Source of the DNA: Oricola cellulosilytica
GTDB taxonomy: Bacteria; Pseudomonadota; Alphaproteobacteria; Rhizobiales; Rhizobiaceae
DNA length: 64,000 bases
Direction of reading: 5' to 3'
Assembly (NCBI RefSeq): GCF_019966575.1
Contig: NZ_JAINFK010000003.1
Location: 446,001 to 510,000, forward strand
The position numbers were made by a program, and so were the translations under genes. This document shows, one piece after another, positions 36,959-46,830 of this stretch; position 1 is the first letter of the stretch, and each line of letters begins with the position of its first letter. The notes beneath the pieces were generated by a model. It was given only the letters and a program-made list of their open reading frames with translations, was not told where the DNA came from and did not search any database.

Positions 36959-39520
36959 CTACAGGTTCCGCAGCACCGGCGCAGCCTTCTGGCCGAGGAT
37001 GCGCCAGGTGCCGGCCAGACCGAACCCGACCGTCAGAACCAGCGCCGTGACGAGCGTCCCGGCCGCGACGCCCGGCAGAACCTGCCATGGCAAGTTCATG
37101 ACCTGTGTCACCACGAACCATGCCGCCGCGCCTCCGGCGAGCAGCGCAAACAGGGCCGTCGCCGCGCCGAGCATCAGATATTCGAGCGAAAACGCGCCCA
37201 TTAGCATGTTGCGGGTGGCACCAAGCATCTTCAGCACGACGGCGTCATGGACGCGGGCACGATTGCCGGCCGCCAGTGCGCCGCCAAGCACCAGCACCGA
37301 TGCGACAAGGGCGACTGCTGCCGCAGCGCGGATTGCTGTCGCCAATTGTCCGATCAGCCGGTTCACGAGCTCGATCGCATCCTTCACCCGAACGGTCGTG
37401 ACGGCGGGAAACGCTTGCGTGACCTCGCGAAGAATTCCTGCTTCCTCGGTTGCGTCCGCTCCCGGCAGCGTCAGGGTCGCGAGCCAGGCATGCGGCGCGC
37501 CGGCGAAAGTGTTCGGCGAGAAAACCATGACGAAATTGATCGCCAGCGATTCCCACTGCACCTGCCGCAGACTGGCAATGCGCGCCGTGATGTTGCGCCC
37601 CAGCACGTTGATCGTGATCGTGTCGCCGATTGCCAGCCCCAGTTCCCGCGCTTCCTCGGCGGAAAACGATACCAGCGGATCACCGGCATAATCTTCCGGC
37701 CACCACGCACCCTCCACAAGGGTGGAATTCTCCGGAACCTCGGTTGCGTATGTAATACCCCGGTCGCCGCGCAGAACCCATGCCGCCTCTGGCGGCAGCT
37801 CGATCTGCGAGACATCTTGCCCGTTGACCTCCACAATACGTCCGCGGAGCATCGGAACGCGGTTCAGCGCGCCGTTCTCTCCCGCATTGCTGGTGATCAG
37901 TCTGGTAAATCCGTCGATTACTCCGTTCTGAATATCAACGAAAAAGAAGTTGGGCGCGCGCTCGGGCAGATTGCCCTCGATCTGACGCCGCAGGTTGCCG
38001 TCGATCAGCGCGATGCTGACGAGCAGGGTCAGCCCGAGGCCGAGCGACAGCACCACCGACGGAGTCAGCGCGCCCGGCCGGTGAATGTTGCCGATGGCCA
38101 GCCGCAGCGAGGTTGAGCGTACCCGAGGTGCCCTGCGCGCGATCATCTGTACACCGAATGAAACGGCCCGCAGAACGGCGAAAGAAAAAGCGACTCCTGC
38201 GAGAAATATGATGGCGATCTTCCGGTCGAAGGACGTCGCGACGGCAAGCCAGGCGAGCAGCCCGATCAGCACGATCGAAACCAGAAGATAGGTGATTCTC
38301 GGCCGGGTGTCGGTCTGCAGGCCGTCTTCCCGAAAAAGGGCCGTGGCCGGGATGTCGCGTGCGCGTCCGAGCGGCAGCATGGCAAAGGCCAGCGTCGTCA
38401 CCAGCGCGAAGATGGTGGCGAGCCCGAGCGCTGCCGGGTAGAACCCTCGGTCGGCGGGCAGCGGAATGATGTCCGACAACGCCCAGACCGCGATCCACGG
38501 CGTGATGGAGGCCAGAACCAGCCCGATGGCGATGCCGACCAGCGCAATCGCCAGAATCTGCATGAGATAGACGGCCGTCACGAACCAGCCGGGCGCGCCG
38601 AGACACTTGAAGGTAGCGATGACGTTGCGTTTTGAATCGAGGAATGCGCGCACGGCGTTCGCCACGCCCACGCCGCCCGTCACGAGCGCTGTCAGACCGA
38701 CCAGCGTCAGGAACTGGGCGAACCGTTCGATATTGGCGGAAAGAGCCGGCGCCGCGTTGCCGCGGTTGCGGATCGACCATCCCGCCGTCGGGAACTCCGC
38801 ATTTGCCCGCTCCGCCATGGCACGCAGACCCTCCGGCGTCGTGTTGGCGGGGGCCCGGACCTTGTAGACATATTCGACCAGCGATCCCGGCTGAACCAGT
38901 CCCGATGCCCTCAGCCCCTCCATCGACAAGAGCGTCTTCGGCGCGAACGCGAATCCGTCCGATACAGCGTCGGGTTCGCGTTCGATGGTCGCGCGGATCT
39001 CGTAGGTTGCGTTGCCGAGGCGAACCCGGTCGCCCACCTTTAGATTCAGACGGTCGAGCAGGATCTGCTGCGTGGCAAGCCCGTACACACCCTCCCGCTC
39101 CCCGAACAATGCCGAACGATCAAGCGCGGGCTTCGTCACAAGCTCGCCATAGAGCGGATACGATCCGTCGACGGCCTTCAGTTCCACCAGCGACTGGTCC
39201 GACTGGTCTTCGAGCCGCGCCATCGAGCGCATGTCGGCGCTCACCGCCACATCGCCCAGACTGTCGAGAAACGCGCGTTCGCCGGCCGAGGCCGTCCGGT
39301 GCACCAGTTCGAACCGCAGATCGCCTCCCAGAATGACCTGACCTTCCTGGTTTATGCCTTCCGTGATCGACTGCGACACCGCGTTGACGGCACCGATCGC
39401 TGCCGTGCCGAGCGCGATGCAGGCAAGAAAGACGTAGAAACCGGTCAGCCCGCCCCGCAATTCCCGCGCCGCGAAACGGGTGGCGAGGAGGAACCCCTCC
39501 GCCCGGCCCATCGCCGTCAT
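36959..39520 (-). CDS. FtsX-like ABC transporter permease (YbbP type)
   Basis: An 853-residue membrane protein with an N-terminal helix (TGFYVFLACIALGTAAIGAV), a large periplasmic domain, and two FtsX/MacB core regions (LVGLTALVTGGVGVANAVRAF; VALVASVLVLGGALAAGNRAR) giving about ten helices. It pairs with the YbbA ATPase upstream (4-base overlap), and the divergent tesA completes the classical tesA-ybbA-ybbP neighbourhood. Members are thought to move or extract lipophilic or envelope molecules; the substrate is not known. Confidence 0.92.
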   Translation of the reverse strand: MTAMGRAEGFLLATRFAARELRGGLTGFYVFLACIALGTAAIGAVNAVSQSITEGINQEGQVILGGDLRFELVHRTASAGERAFLDSLGDVAVSADMRSMARLEDQSDQSLVELKAVDGSYPLYGELVTKPALDRSALFGEREGVYGLATQQILLDRLNLKVGDRVRLGNATYEIRATIEREPDAVSDGFAFAPKTLLSMEGLRASGLVQPGSLVEYVYKVRAPANTTPEGLRAMAERANAEFPTAGWSIRNRGNAAPALSANIERFAQFLTLVGLTALVTGGVGVANAVRAFLDSKRNVIATFKCLGAPGWFVTAVYLMQILAIALVGIAIGLVLASITPWIAVWALSDIIPLPADRGFYPAALGLATIFALVTTLAFAMLPLGRARDIPATALFREDGLQTDTRPRITYLLVSIVLIGLLAWLAVATSFDRKIAIIFLAGVAFSFAVLRAVSFGVQMIARRAPRVRSTSLRLAIGNIHRPGALTPSVVLSLGLGLTLLVSIALIDGNLRRQIEGNLPERAPNFFFVDIQNGVIDGFTRLITSNAGENGALNRVPMLRGRIVEVNGQDVSQIELPPEAAWVLRGDRGITYATEVPENSTLVEGAWWPEDYAGDPLVSFSAEEARELGLAIGDTITINVLGRNITARIASLRQVQWESLAINFVMVFSPNTFAGAPHAWLATLTLPGADATEEAGILREVTQAFPAVTTVRVKDAIELVNRLIGQLATAIRAAAAVALVASVLVLGGALAAGNRARVHDAVVLKMLGATRNMLMGAFSLEYLMLGAATALFALLAGGAAAWFVVTQVMNLPWQVLPGVAAGTLVTALVLTVGFGLAGTWRILGQKAAPVLRNL

Positions 39521-40218
39521 TCCGCCGCCTCGTCAGCTTGCAGCGCCTGTTCGGCAACCCGGCCGGAATCGACCGCAATGCGCCGGTCGCAACGCGCCGC
39601 AAGTGTGACATCATGGGTCACGAGGACGAAGGTCATGCCGCGCTCGCGCTGCTTGCCGAAGAGAAGCTCGGATATCTGAGCCCCGGTCTTGCCGTCCAGA
39701 TTGCCCGTCGGTTCGTCGGCGATGAGTATTTTGGGATCGGGCGCCAGCGCCCGGGCGATCGCGACGCGCTGCTGTTCGCCACCGGAGAGCTGGCCCGGAT
39801 AGTGTGTCAGGCGGTCCTCGAGCCCGACCGCCGCAAGTTCAGCCTCCGCCTTTTCGAAGGCGTTATCGGCACCCGCGAGTTCGAGCGGAACCGCGACGTT
39901 TTCCAGCGCCGTCATGTTCGGGATGAGATGAAAGGACTGGAACACGATACCTATATTGCGGCCGCGAAACGCCGCGACGTCGTCCTCGCGCATGGCATTC
40001 AATGTCGAACCGGCGACCAGGACCCTTCCGGAATCGGGTCTTTCCAGTCCGGAAAGCACCATCAGGAGCGTCGTCTTGCCCGATCCCGAAGGCCCGACCA
40101 CGCCTACCGACTCCCCCGCCGCGATTCTCAGATCGACATTTTTGAGCACGTGAACCGCATTCGCGGCGCTGCCGAGCCTCAGATCGACAGCCGAGAGTGA
40201 TATGAGCGCTTCTGTCAC
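39517..40218 (-). CDS. ABC transporter ATP-binding protein (YbbA type)
   Basis: A 233-residue LolD/MacB-type ATPase: Walker [14 protein letters not shown]-loop [18 protein letters not shown], signature [15 protein letters not shown], Walker [17 protein letters not shown] and the H-loop VLVTHD. The start is GTG 40218 with AGGA upstream. It overlaps the permease gene by ATGA and lies 53 bp from tesA, so the two divergent promoters must overlap closely. Confidence 0.93.
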   Translation of the reverse strand: MTEALISLSAVDLRLGSAANAVHVLKNVDLRIAAGESVGVVGPSGSGKTTLLMVLSGLERPDSGRVLVAGSTLNAMREDDVAAFRGRNIGIVFQSFHLIPNMTALENVAVPLELAGADNAFEKAEAELAAVGLEDRLTHYPGQLSGGEQQRVAIARALAPDPKILIADEPTGNLDGKTGAQISELLFGKQRERGMTFVLVTHDVTLAARCDRRIAVDSGRVAEQALQADEAAE

Positions 40219-40271
40219 GGAAAATTGGTCCTATATGGAATTGTCGCACTCAAATGGTACCGGATGGATCG

Positions 40272-40913
40272 ATGTTCAAAACTTTTCTACGTGTTTTTGC
40301 AATTGCCGGTTCGATCTGGATCGCGACGGGTGCCGTGGCAGCCGGTGAGACCGTGCGTGGCGTCGGGTTCGGCGACAGCCTCATGGCCGGTTACCAGCTT
40401 GCGCCCGGGGACGCCTTCCCTGCCAGGCTCGAGGCCGCCCTGCGCGCCGACGGCTATGCGGTATCCATTGCGAACGCCGGGGTGTCGGGCGACACGACCT
40501 CAGGGGGTTTGGCGCGGCTCGACTGGTCGATCCCCGAGGATACCGACTTCGTCATCCTCGAACTCGGTGCAAACGACGCCCTGCGCGGCATATCACCCGA
40601 AATCACCCGCCAGAACATCGAGAAGATGATCGTGCAGCTGAGGGCGCGCGGCATCGATGTGATCCTCGCCGGCATGCAGGCGCCCCCCAACATGGGGTCC
40701 GACTACGCCGCGGCGTTCAACCCGATCTATCCGGAAATGGCCGAAAAGTATGAACTGCCCTTTTATCCGTTCTTTCTCGACGGCGTCATCGGCGATGGCA
40801 GCAAGTTGCTCGATGACGGAATGCACCCCAACACCGACGGCGTTTCCGAGATGGCCGAGCGCATGGCGCCTGTGGTGAAAACCTATCTCGATCGGGAGCA
40901 GAGCGAGGGTTAA
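40272..40913 (+). CDS. tesA: SGNH hydrolase: arylesterase/acyl-CoA thioesterase I
   Basis: Periplasmic esterase/thioesterase/lysophospholipase. The 213-residue protein has a signal peptide (MFKTFLRVFAIAGSIWIATG, cleavage near VAAG), GFGDSLMAGY with the nucleophile Ser, the block Gly in NAGVSGDTTSGG, Asn in LELGANDALRG, and DDGMHPN with the catalytic Asp and His. ATG 40272 is preferred over the in-frame ATG 40254 because the protein then begins directly with the signal. It is divergent from ybbAP. Confidence 0.93.
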   Translation: MFKTFLRVFAIAGSIWIATGAVAAGETVRGVGFGDSLMAGYQLAPGDAFPARLEAALRADGYAVSIANAGVSGDTTSGGLARLDWSIPEDTDFVILELGANDALRGISPEITRQNIEKMIVQLRARGIDVILAGMQAPPNMGSDYAAAFNPIYPEMAEKYELPFYPFFLDGVIGDGSKLLDDGMHPNTDGVSEMAERMAPVVKTYLDREQSEG

Positions 40914-41043
40914 CGCTGGCGAGCCATGGCCGCAAACCATGGGACAGGCTGGAATATTTGTCTTGCGCCGATGCGCCGACCATGATTCGATTCACTTGGA
41001 GGCAGAGTGATTTGCCTCTCACACAACCAGAGGGGAGAACGCC

Positions 41044-41637
41044 ATGCCGCGTCTGTTTGCCGCCCTGGAATTACCGCACAATGCAGCGATGTCATTGTCC
41101 CTGTTGCGCGGAGGTCTGCCCGGCGCTCGCTGGATCGACACGGAGAACTATCATCTGACGCTGCGTTTCATCGGCGACGTCGAGCATCATGTTGCCGATG
41201 AGGTCGCCGACACCCTCTCGCGAATTCGCCGTCACGAGTTTCGCATGGGTCTTTCGGGTCTTGGCGCATTCGGCGGCAAGAAACCCCGCTCCCTTTTCGC
41301 GGTGCCGACCGCCTCGCCGGACCTGACGGAATTGCAGGCAGAGATCGAGCGCATCTGCCAGCGCCTGCGTCTGCCGCCCGATCCTCGCAAATTCACGCCG
41401 CACGTGACGATTGCAAGGCTGCGCAACACCCCTCCGCACGTGCTTGCGCCCTATTTGTCGAGCCGCGGCAATTTCCACGTGCCACTCTTCACGGTGAGCC
41501 GCTTCGTGCTGATGTCATCGCGCGAATCCGTCGGCGGGGGCCCCTACATCGCCGAGGAGACCTATTCTTTGTCGCAACCCGCCTCGGCGCGGCCTTCCGG
41601 CAGGCAGGTCGGTGGAACCGCCCAGTTCCCGCTGTAG
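41044..41637 (+). CDS. thpR: RNA 2',3'-cyclic phosphodiesterase
   Basis: A 2H-phosphoesterase (LigT type) that opens 2',3'-cyclic phosphates on RNA ends. The 197-residue protein has both tetrapeptide motifs, HLTL in NYHLTLRFIGDV and HVTI in FTPHVTIARL, and begins MPRLFAALELP like its relatives. The last 25 residues are not conserved. GAGGGGAG lies 6 nt before the start. A 6-bp inverted repeat GAGGCA/TGCCTC lies about 30 bp upstream. Confidence 0.92.
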   Translation: MPRLFAALELPHNAAMSLSLLRGGLPGARWIDTENYHLTLRFIGDVEHHVADEVADTLSRIRRHEFRMGLSGLGAFGGKKPRSLFAVPTASPDLTELQAEIERICQRLRLPPDPRKFTPHVTIARLRNTPPHVLAPYLSSRGNFHVPLFTVSRFVLMSSRESVGGGPYIAEETYSLSQPASARPSGRQVGGTAQFPL

Positions 41638-41699
41638 TTCACGGGCATCCATCGCATCCGTTTTCGTGCTAGAAACCAAATCGGATGATGGAGACCGGC

Positions 41700-41993
41700 A
41701 TGGCAAGACCGAAACTCGATGCGGACGCGATCAAGGCCGGGCTCCAAGACCTGGACGGCTGGTCCGCCTCCGAGCATGGCGATGCGATCTCGAAGAATTT
41801 CAAATTCGCCAATTTTCGCAAAGCCTTCGCCTTCATGACCGAGATGGCGATCGTCGCGGAAAAGATGAATCACCATCCCGAATGGTTCAACGTCTACAAT
41901 CGTGTCGAGGTCAGGCTGACCACCCATGACAGCGGCGGTGTGACCGAACTGGACATGAAGCTCGCCGCGGCGATGAATGACGCCGCCGCTTGA
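41700..41993 (+). CDS. phhB: 4a-hydroxytetrahydrobiopterin dehydratase (PCD/DCoH)
   Basis: Dehydrates the 4a-carbinolamine formed by aromatic amino acid hydroxylases. The 97-residue protein has [38 protein letters not shown] (the active His pair) and [21 protein letters not shown], all diagnostic. ATG 41700 is used; an earlier in-frame ATG (41685) has no better ribosome binding site. No phenylalanine hydroxylase is near, so the pterin partner is not shown here; molybdopterin-related roles have been suggested for such orphans. Confidence 0.93.
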   Translation: MARPKLDADAIKAGLQDLDGWSASEHGDAISKNFKFANFRKAFAFMTEMAIVAEKMNHHPEWFNVYNRVEVRLTTHDSGGVTELDMKLAAAMNDAAA

Positions 41994-42042
41994 AGCCCGC
42001 GGCCGGATTTCCCACATCCAGGCCATTGATGCGGAGAGACCC

Positions 42043-42426
42043 ATGGATGACGTGAAGATCGGCGAGATTCTGGAGCCGGGCACCACCGACGAGCAGGCCG
42101 GCCGCGAACGGCGCGTGCGCGCGCGTTTCTGGTCGACGGTGAAGAAGGCGGCGCGCGCCATCCCCTTCATGGACGAAGTGGTCGCCGCCTATTTCTGCGC
42201 GCTCGATCCCCGGACCCCCTCAAGCGTGCGCGGCACGCTTCTGGCGGCCCTTGCCTATTTCGTTCTGCCGCTCGATTTCGTTCCCGATTTTCTGCTGGGC
42301 ATCGGTTTCGGCGACGATCTCGCTGTCCTGATGGCTGCCATTGCGGCGGTGCGGGGAAACATCACCGACGCGCACCGGGCCGCCGCCCGCGACGCACTCG
42401 CGGATCGCGATTCCGAAGCCGCCTGA
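42043..42426 (+). CDS. YkvA-family (DUF1232) membrane protein
   Basis: A 127-residue protein. The central FCALDPRTPSSVRGTLLAAL and YFVLPLDFVPDFLLGIGFGDD make the DUF1232 signature, a hydrophobic hairpin; AVLMAAIAAV gives a second hydrophobic stretch. Function is unknown. GGAGAG 6 nt before ATG 42043 sets the start; a longer in-frame version would overlap phhB. It ends 13 bp from the convergent sigma factor gene. Confidence 0.82.
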   Translation: MDDVKIGEILEPGTTDEQAGRERRVRARFWSTVKKAARAIPFMDEVVAAYFCALDPRTPSSVRGTLLAALAYFVLPLDFVPDFLLGIGFGDDLAVLMAAIAAVRGNITDAHRAAARDALADRDSEAA

Positions 42427-42439
42427 GTCCCAGCGCCGG

Positions 42440-43015
42440 TCAGAAATCCGTATCGACCATGTCGTCCTGGTCGAGCGCCTTGCGCAGCCGCGCGAAAGCC
42501 AGCCGGATCCGGGACTTCACCGTGCCCAGCGGCAGTCCGGTCTCCTCGGCGATCTGGCTGTGCGAAAGCCCTAGGTAGAACGCCTTTCGCACCAGTTCCA
42601 ATTGCTCGGCGGGCAGATCCCGCAAGGCCTCGCGCACCCGCCCGTCGCGCTGCTCGGCATCCATCATTTGGTCGGCCGGATCCGCCTCTTCCGGCCGGAA
42701 AATCGGGTCTTCGGGGTCGAGAAGACCGGACTTGTCGCGCCGAACGAGATCGATTCGCCGGTTGCGCGCCACGCGGAACAGCCATGTTCCGAGCGACGAT
42801 TTCGCGGGATCGAACAGCGCCGCCTTGTGCCATAGCACGACCATCACTTCCTGGGTTACCTCCTCGGCCTGTCCCCCCTCCAGCGAAAGCCCCTGAAGAT
42901 AGGATTTGATGCGCGGGGCGAAATGATCGAACAACTCCGTGAACGCCTGCCGGTCCGCCCTTTCGGCGACAGCGCGCGCCAGCGCTGCGAAATGACGATG
43001 TTGTTCGGATTTCAT
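42440..43015 (-). CDS. ECF-type RNA polymerase sigma factor (RpoE/ECF11-like)
   Basis: A 191-residue sigma-70 family protein with region 2 (FTELFDHFAPRIKSYLQGL; EEVTQEVMVVLWHKA; GTWLFRVARNRRIDLVRR) and region 4 (LPAEQLELVRKAFYLGLSHS; GLPLGTVKSRIRLAFARLRK). The sequence resembles the group paired with ChrR zinc anti-sigma factors, which answers singlet oxygen in Rhodobacter. Here no anti-sigma gene follows: downstream is the convergent YkvA gene. How it is kept inactive is therefore not evident. The gene starts ATG 43015 with a long non-coding upstream region. Confidence 0.9.
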   Translation of the reverse strand: MKSEQHRHFAALARAVAERADRQAFTELFDHFAPRIKSYLQGLSLEGGQAEEVTQEVMVVLWHKAALFDPAKSSLGTWLFRVARNRRIDLVRRDKSGLLDPEDPIFRPEEADPADQMMDAEQRDGRVREALRDLPAEQLELVRKAFYLGLSHSQIAEETGLPLGTVKSRIRLAFARLRKALDQDDMVDTDF

Positions 43016-43347
43016 TCAGATTGTCTGTCGCAACGCTTCTTTGCGGATCGGCACAGGCATGTATTCCGCCTCCATGATAGTCAGGCCACGGCGTCCCTGT
43101 CATCCGCTTTCGCCGACCGCTGGCGAACATCTTCACGAACTAAGTCAAACTGTTGCCCTTTTCCAAGGGCATGCGCGATGCGTTGGGATGGAAGCTTTGC
43201 GTGCGGTCATCGACCGGGACGGTGAAACGCCTTGGAATCTGCAGGATCCATTGCGTTTTGTTCACGTTTTGGTAACCCTGATCCCTACACATTGGGTTAA
43301 CCAATTCGCATCCACCGCGCGTGATCGAGAGAGACCGGTAAGGAAAA
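43016..43347. other. 332-bp gene-free gap between sigma factor and ialB genes
   Basis: I see no credible gene or RNA here. It must hold the divergent promoters of the sigma gene and ialB. A TGATCC at 43279-43284 matches the -35 element of RpoE/ChrR-type promoters, but no CGTA-like -10 lies at the right distance, so it is only a hint. GGTTAACC at 43295-43302 is an 8-bp palindrome. AAGGA lies 5 nt before the ialB ATG. Confidence 0.5.
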
Positions 43348-43863
43348 ATGCTCAAGCGAACGAAACTATATAGGACCGCGATCGCCAGCTGCGCCCTCAT
43401 GGCCGGCGCTGCCTCCGCAGCAGCTCAGACGCCAAGTCGTATCGGTGAATACAAGGACTGGGGCGCCTTCAGCTACGCTTCTGGCGGCGGGAAGGTCTGT
43501 TATGCCCTGTCGGTTCCGACCACCAAGGAACCGGGGAACGTCGACCACGGCGACAACTTCTTTTTGGTGACCCAGCGCTCCAGGCAGAACATCGCCTACG
43601 AACCGCAATTCATGGCCGGCTACACCCTGAAGGAGAACTCCAAGGTGACCGTCGACATCGACGGCAAGCCGTTTACGCTGTTTACCAAAGACAATTCGGC
43701 TTGGGTCGAGAATGCGGCGCAGGAGCCGGCGCTCGTCGCGGCGATGAAGGCGGGAACGAAGATGACGGTGAAAGCCACCTCGCGGCGCGGCACCGCAACC
43801 ACCTACCAGTATTCTCTTTCGGGCGTGACCGCGGCATTGCAGGCGATCAAGGACTGCAAGTGA
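43348..43863 (+). CDS. Invasion-associated locus B (IalB) family protein
   Basis: A 171-residue exported protein: signal peptide LYRTAIASCALMAGAASAAA with cleavage after AQT or nearby, then RIGEYKDWGAFSY, VCYALSVPTTKEP, DNFFLVTQRSRQNIAYEPQF and a C-terminal Cys in IKDCK that may pair with the Cys of VCYAL. The family is widespread in alphaproteobacteria; the name comes from Bartonella IalB, but most members are not virulence factors and have no settled role. A strong terminator follows. Confidence 0.87.
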   Translation: MLKRTKLYRTAIASCALMAGAASAAAQTPSRIGEYKDWGAFSYASGGGKVCYALSVPTTKEPGNVDHGDNFFLVTQRSRQNIAYEPQFMAGYTLKENSKVTVDIDGKPFTLFTKDNSAWVENAAQEPALVAAMKAGTKMTVKATSRRGTATTYQYSLSGVTAALQAIKDCK

Positions 43864-43886
43864 ACGGGGTGAAATAGCCGGGATTG

Positions 43887-43917
43887 AAGGCCGGGGCGAG
43901 CCCCGGCCTTGTTTTTT
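43887..43917 (+). terminator. Intrinsic terminator of ialB
   Basis: AAGGCCGGGG (43887-43896) and CCCCGGCCTT (43901-43910) form a perfect 10-bp stem with a CGAG loop, followed by G and six T. It lies 23 bp past the ialB stop and is a textbook Rho-independent terminator. Confidence 0.92.
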
Positions 43918-44009
43918 GCCTCACCCTTCACGATCTGCGGGATTCGACGACGCAACGTGACGGACGCCTGTGCCTGTGATAGGGCGTCGTCGCTCATGAT
44001 GGACTGAAC

Positions 44010-45245
44010 ATGACGGTTTCGCTCGATTTGACCGACAACGCGGCGCGCGACTCGCTTTCGGCGCAGGCGCGGATGCCGTTCACCGACCGCCCGACGCTGA
44101 TCGGCCTGACCCGCGAACAGCTCGGCGGGGCATTGCGCGAGGCCGGCGTGCCGGACCGTCAAATCCGCATGCGTGTCCAGCAGCTCTGGCACTGGCTCTA
44201 TGTGCGCGGCGTATCCGATTTTGACGACATGACCAATGTGTCTAAGGATCTGCGCACCCGATTAAAGGCGGGTTTTTCCATCGCCCGTCCGGAAATTGTC
44301 GAGGAGCAGATTTCCGGGGACGGGACACGCAAATGGCTGCTGCGCTTTCCGCCGCGCGGCGCAGGCCGTCCGGTGGAGGTCGAGACCGTCTACATTCCCG
44401 AGGAAGGTCGGGGCACGCTGTGCGTCTCCAGCCAGGTCGGCTGCACGCTCACCTGCACCTTCTGCCACACCGGCACGCAGAAGCTGGTACGCAACCTGAC
44501 CTCGGAGGAGATCGTCTCGCAATTGCTGCTTGCGCGCGAACGTCTCGGCGATTTTCCGGATCGCGATACCCCGCAGGGCGCCATTGTCCCGGCCGAGGGG
44601 CGAAAGGTCTCCAATGTGGTGATGATGGGCATGGGCGAGCCGCTTTATAACGCCGCCAATGTGCGCGACGCGCTTCTCGTCTTCGCCGATGGCGACGGCT
44701 TGTCGCTGTCCAAGCGGCGGATCACGCTGTCGACTTCCGGCGTTGTACCGGAGATCATCAAGATGGGCGAGGAGACCGGCGTCATGCTGGCGATCTCGCT
44801 GCATGCCGTGAATGACGAACTGCGCGACGTGCTGGTGCCGATCAACAGGAAATATCCGCTGGAAACGCTGCTCGACGCCTGCCGCAACTATCCGGGCCTG
44901 TCCAACGCGCGGAGGATCACCTTCGAATATGTGATGCTGAAGGACGTCAACGACAGCCTCGCCGATGCGAAGGAACTGGTGCGGCTCCTGAAGGGCATTC
45001 CGGCCAAGATCAACCTGATCCCGTTCAACAAATGGCCGGGGTCGGATTATGAATGCTCCGATTGGGAGCAGATTGAGAAATTCGCGGACTTCATCAACGC
45101 CAACGGTTACGCCTCGCCGATCCGCACCCCGCGCGGACAGGACATTCTCGCCGCCTGCGGGCAGTTGAAGTCGGCTTCCGAGCGAATGAAGAAGACCGAG
45201 CGCCTTGCCTATGAGGCGATGATGATCGCCGGCCATGGCGATTGA
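44010..45245 (+). CDS. rlmN: 23S rRNA/tRNA adenine C2-methyltransferase, radical SAM
   Basis: Methylates A2503 of 23S rRNA and A37 of some tRNAs by a radical mechanism. The 411-residue protein has an N-terminal helical domain ([20 protein letters not shown]), the CX3CX2C cluster Cys145-Cys149-Cys152 in [29 protein letters not shown], and the C-terminal catalytic Cys (about residue 383) in [11 protein letters not shown], which forms the methyl adduct. Nothing is missing. It converges with the GT39 gene 2 bp beyond its stop. Confidence 0.95.
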   Translation: MTVSLDLTDNAARDSLSAQARMPFTDRPTLIGLTREQLGGALREAGVPDRQIRMRVQQLWHWLYVRGVSDFDDMTNVSKDLRTRLKAGFSIARPEIVEEQISGDGTRKWLLRFPPRGAGRPVEVETVYIPEEGRGTLCVSSQVGCTLTCTFCHTGTQKLVRNLTSEEIVSQLLLARERLGDFPDRDTPQGAIVPAEGRKVSNVVMMGMGEPLYNAANVRDALLVFADGDGLSLSKRRITLSTSGVVPEIIKMGEETGVMLAISLHAVNDELRDVLVPINRKYPLETLLDACRNYPGLSNARRITFEYVMLKDVNDSLADAKELVRLLKGIPAKINLIPFNKWPGSDYECSDWEQIEKFADFINANGYASPIRTPRGQDILAACGQLKSASERMKKTERLAYEAMMIAGHGD

Positions 45246-45247
45246 GC

Positions 45248-46750
45248 CTAGGCGGATGAACCGGTTTCCGGCGGCTCCACCTTCCAGATATTCAGCACTC
45301 CGTAGCGCAGCTTCAGGCTGGGCGACTCAATGATGCCGATCAGGGACTTGCGGCCGGACAGGAACTCCGGTTCGCCGCTCCCCGCGCCGCGAACGAGGAT
45401 TACGGGCAGCGCCATATCCGGCGTCCATGGTCTCGTCTTCTCGAAATCGTTGGAGGGGGCGGCGCCCGGCATCACCAGGGCGCGCACATCGTAGTACGTC
45501 CCGCGCAGTGCATGGATGACTTCCGCGGTCATCGCCCGTCCCTCGGCGACGACCGTCTCGACCCCTGCCGGTTCGAGTGCGGCGATCAGCCCGTTTCTCA
45601 GATCCTCGCCGCCGAAGATCTGGTGGACGGGCCTGAGGGATTTGGCCGGGACATTGGCGGGCGTTATCATCATGATGCCGCCGATCGCGAATAGGGCGAT
45701 TGCGCCGTTGATCGCCAGCGACGCCAGGAAGCTGACGCTATAGCGCGGAATCAGCAGATGCGCGGTCGTCAGGATCACGGCAGCCGGAAAGGCGGTCGCC
45801 GACCAGTTCGCCTCCGCCTGCGACATCAGTGCCTGCAGGGTGATCAGCAGGAAGACCGGCAGCGACAGGAACAGCAGAAACCGGTCGGATTCCGGCTTGT
45901 CCGTCCGCCTGCCGGTGAACAGCAGCACCAGATAGGCGCCGAAGATTACCGGACCGAGCACGCCAAACTGGGTTACGAGGAATTCCAGCGCGTCCTTCGG
46001 ATGAAGATCCAGTCCCCCCCACTCCATGTTGTCGTTGACCGTATGCTCGAAGGTGGCGAAGCCGTTCGACAGGTTCCAGAGCATGTTGGGGGCGATGAGA
46101 AGCGCCGCGATCGCCAGCGCCAGCCATGTCGACGGCGCCGCGACCACTTTGCGGGACGGTCGCGTCGCCGCAACGTAGAGCACCGCGCAGAGGACGAAGA
46201 AGATCATCGCGTATTTGGCGTTCAGGCCCAATCCGACCGCCAGGCCGAGTGCCATCCCGGTCGCGAGGCGCGGCGCGTGCAGATGGGCGTGAAAGGCGAT
46301 CAGCGCGACGAACCAGAAGAAGATCAGCGGGACATCCGTCGTCATCAGGTAAGAGGAGACGGCGACACCCGGAATGGTCGCATAGACGATCGCCGACCAA
46401 AATCCGACCCGCCAGTCATAGAGCTGCCTGCCGGCGGCATAGGCGAGGACGGAGGAGGCAATGTGCAGCAGATTGGCCGGCATCCGCACGCACAACGCGC
46501 CATCCCCGCATAGCGTCGTGGTTCCGCCGATCAGCCACGCGATCAGCGGCGGCTTGGTGAAATAGCCGAGCGTCAGGTTTTGGGACCAGGCCCAGTATTG
46601 GGCCTCGTCGAAGCCGAGAGAGGTCGAGGAAAGGGCAAGCGACATCGCGCGCAGGGCGAACAGCGCGATCAGGACGATTGCGAGGATCAGGAGATGAGTT
46701 TCGCGCGCCGGGGTCAGCGTCGACGGTGCCTTCGGTATGGCGATGGCCAT
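45248..46750 (-). CDS. Glycosyltransferase family 39 (ArnT/PMT-like) membrane protein
   Basis: A 500-residue protein with about ten to twelve helices. FDEAQYWAWSQNLTLGYFTKPPLIAWLI is the GT39 first-loop motif with the acidic DE pair for polyprenyl-phosphate sugar donors, and TDVPLIFFWFVAL is the second acidic motif. It probably transfers a sugar to lipid A or another envelope acceptor on the periplasmic side. The C-terminal 130 residues are soluble. GGAG 7 nt upstream supports ATG 46750; a longer in-frame extension is not family-like. Confidence 0.88.
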   Translation of the reverse strand: MAIAIPKAPSTLTPARETHLLILAIVLIALFALRAMSLALSSTSLGFDEAQYWAWSQNLTLGYFTKPPLIAWLIGGTTTLCGDGALCVRMPANLLHIASSVLAYAAGRQLYDWRVGFWSAIVYATIPGVAVSSYLMTTDVPLIFFWFVALIAFHAHLHAPRLATGMALGLAVGLGLNAKYAMIFFVLCAVLYVAATRPSRKVVAAPSTWLALAIAALLIAPNMLWNLSNGFATFEHTVNDNMEWGGLDLHPKDALEFLVTQFGVLGPVIFGAYLVLLFTGRRTDKPESDRFLLFLSLPVFLLITLQALMSQAEANWSATAFPAAVILTTAHLLIPRYSVSFLASLAINGAIALFAIGGIMMITPANVPAKSLRPVHQIFGGEDLRNGLIAALEPAGVETVVAEGRAMTAEVIHALRGTYYDVRALVMPGAAPSNDFEKTRPWTPDMALPVILVRGAGSGEPEFLSGRKSLIGIIESPSLKLRYGVLNIWKVEPPETGSSA

Positions 46751-46830
46751 GGGATGCTCCGCTGGAATCGGTCGCAGCCCGATAGCACGGAGTTTCTCGG
46801 CATGCGACAGCCCGATTGGGGCAGACGGTG

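Noticed and set aside
43279-43302. TGATCC as the -35 element of an RpoE/ECF11 promoter before ialB
   Set aside because: No CGTA-like -10 element is found 16-18 bp downstream, so promoter identity is not supported.
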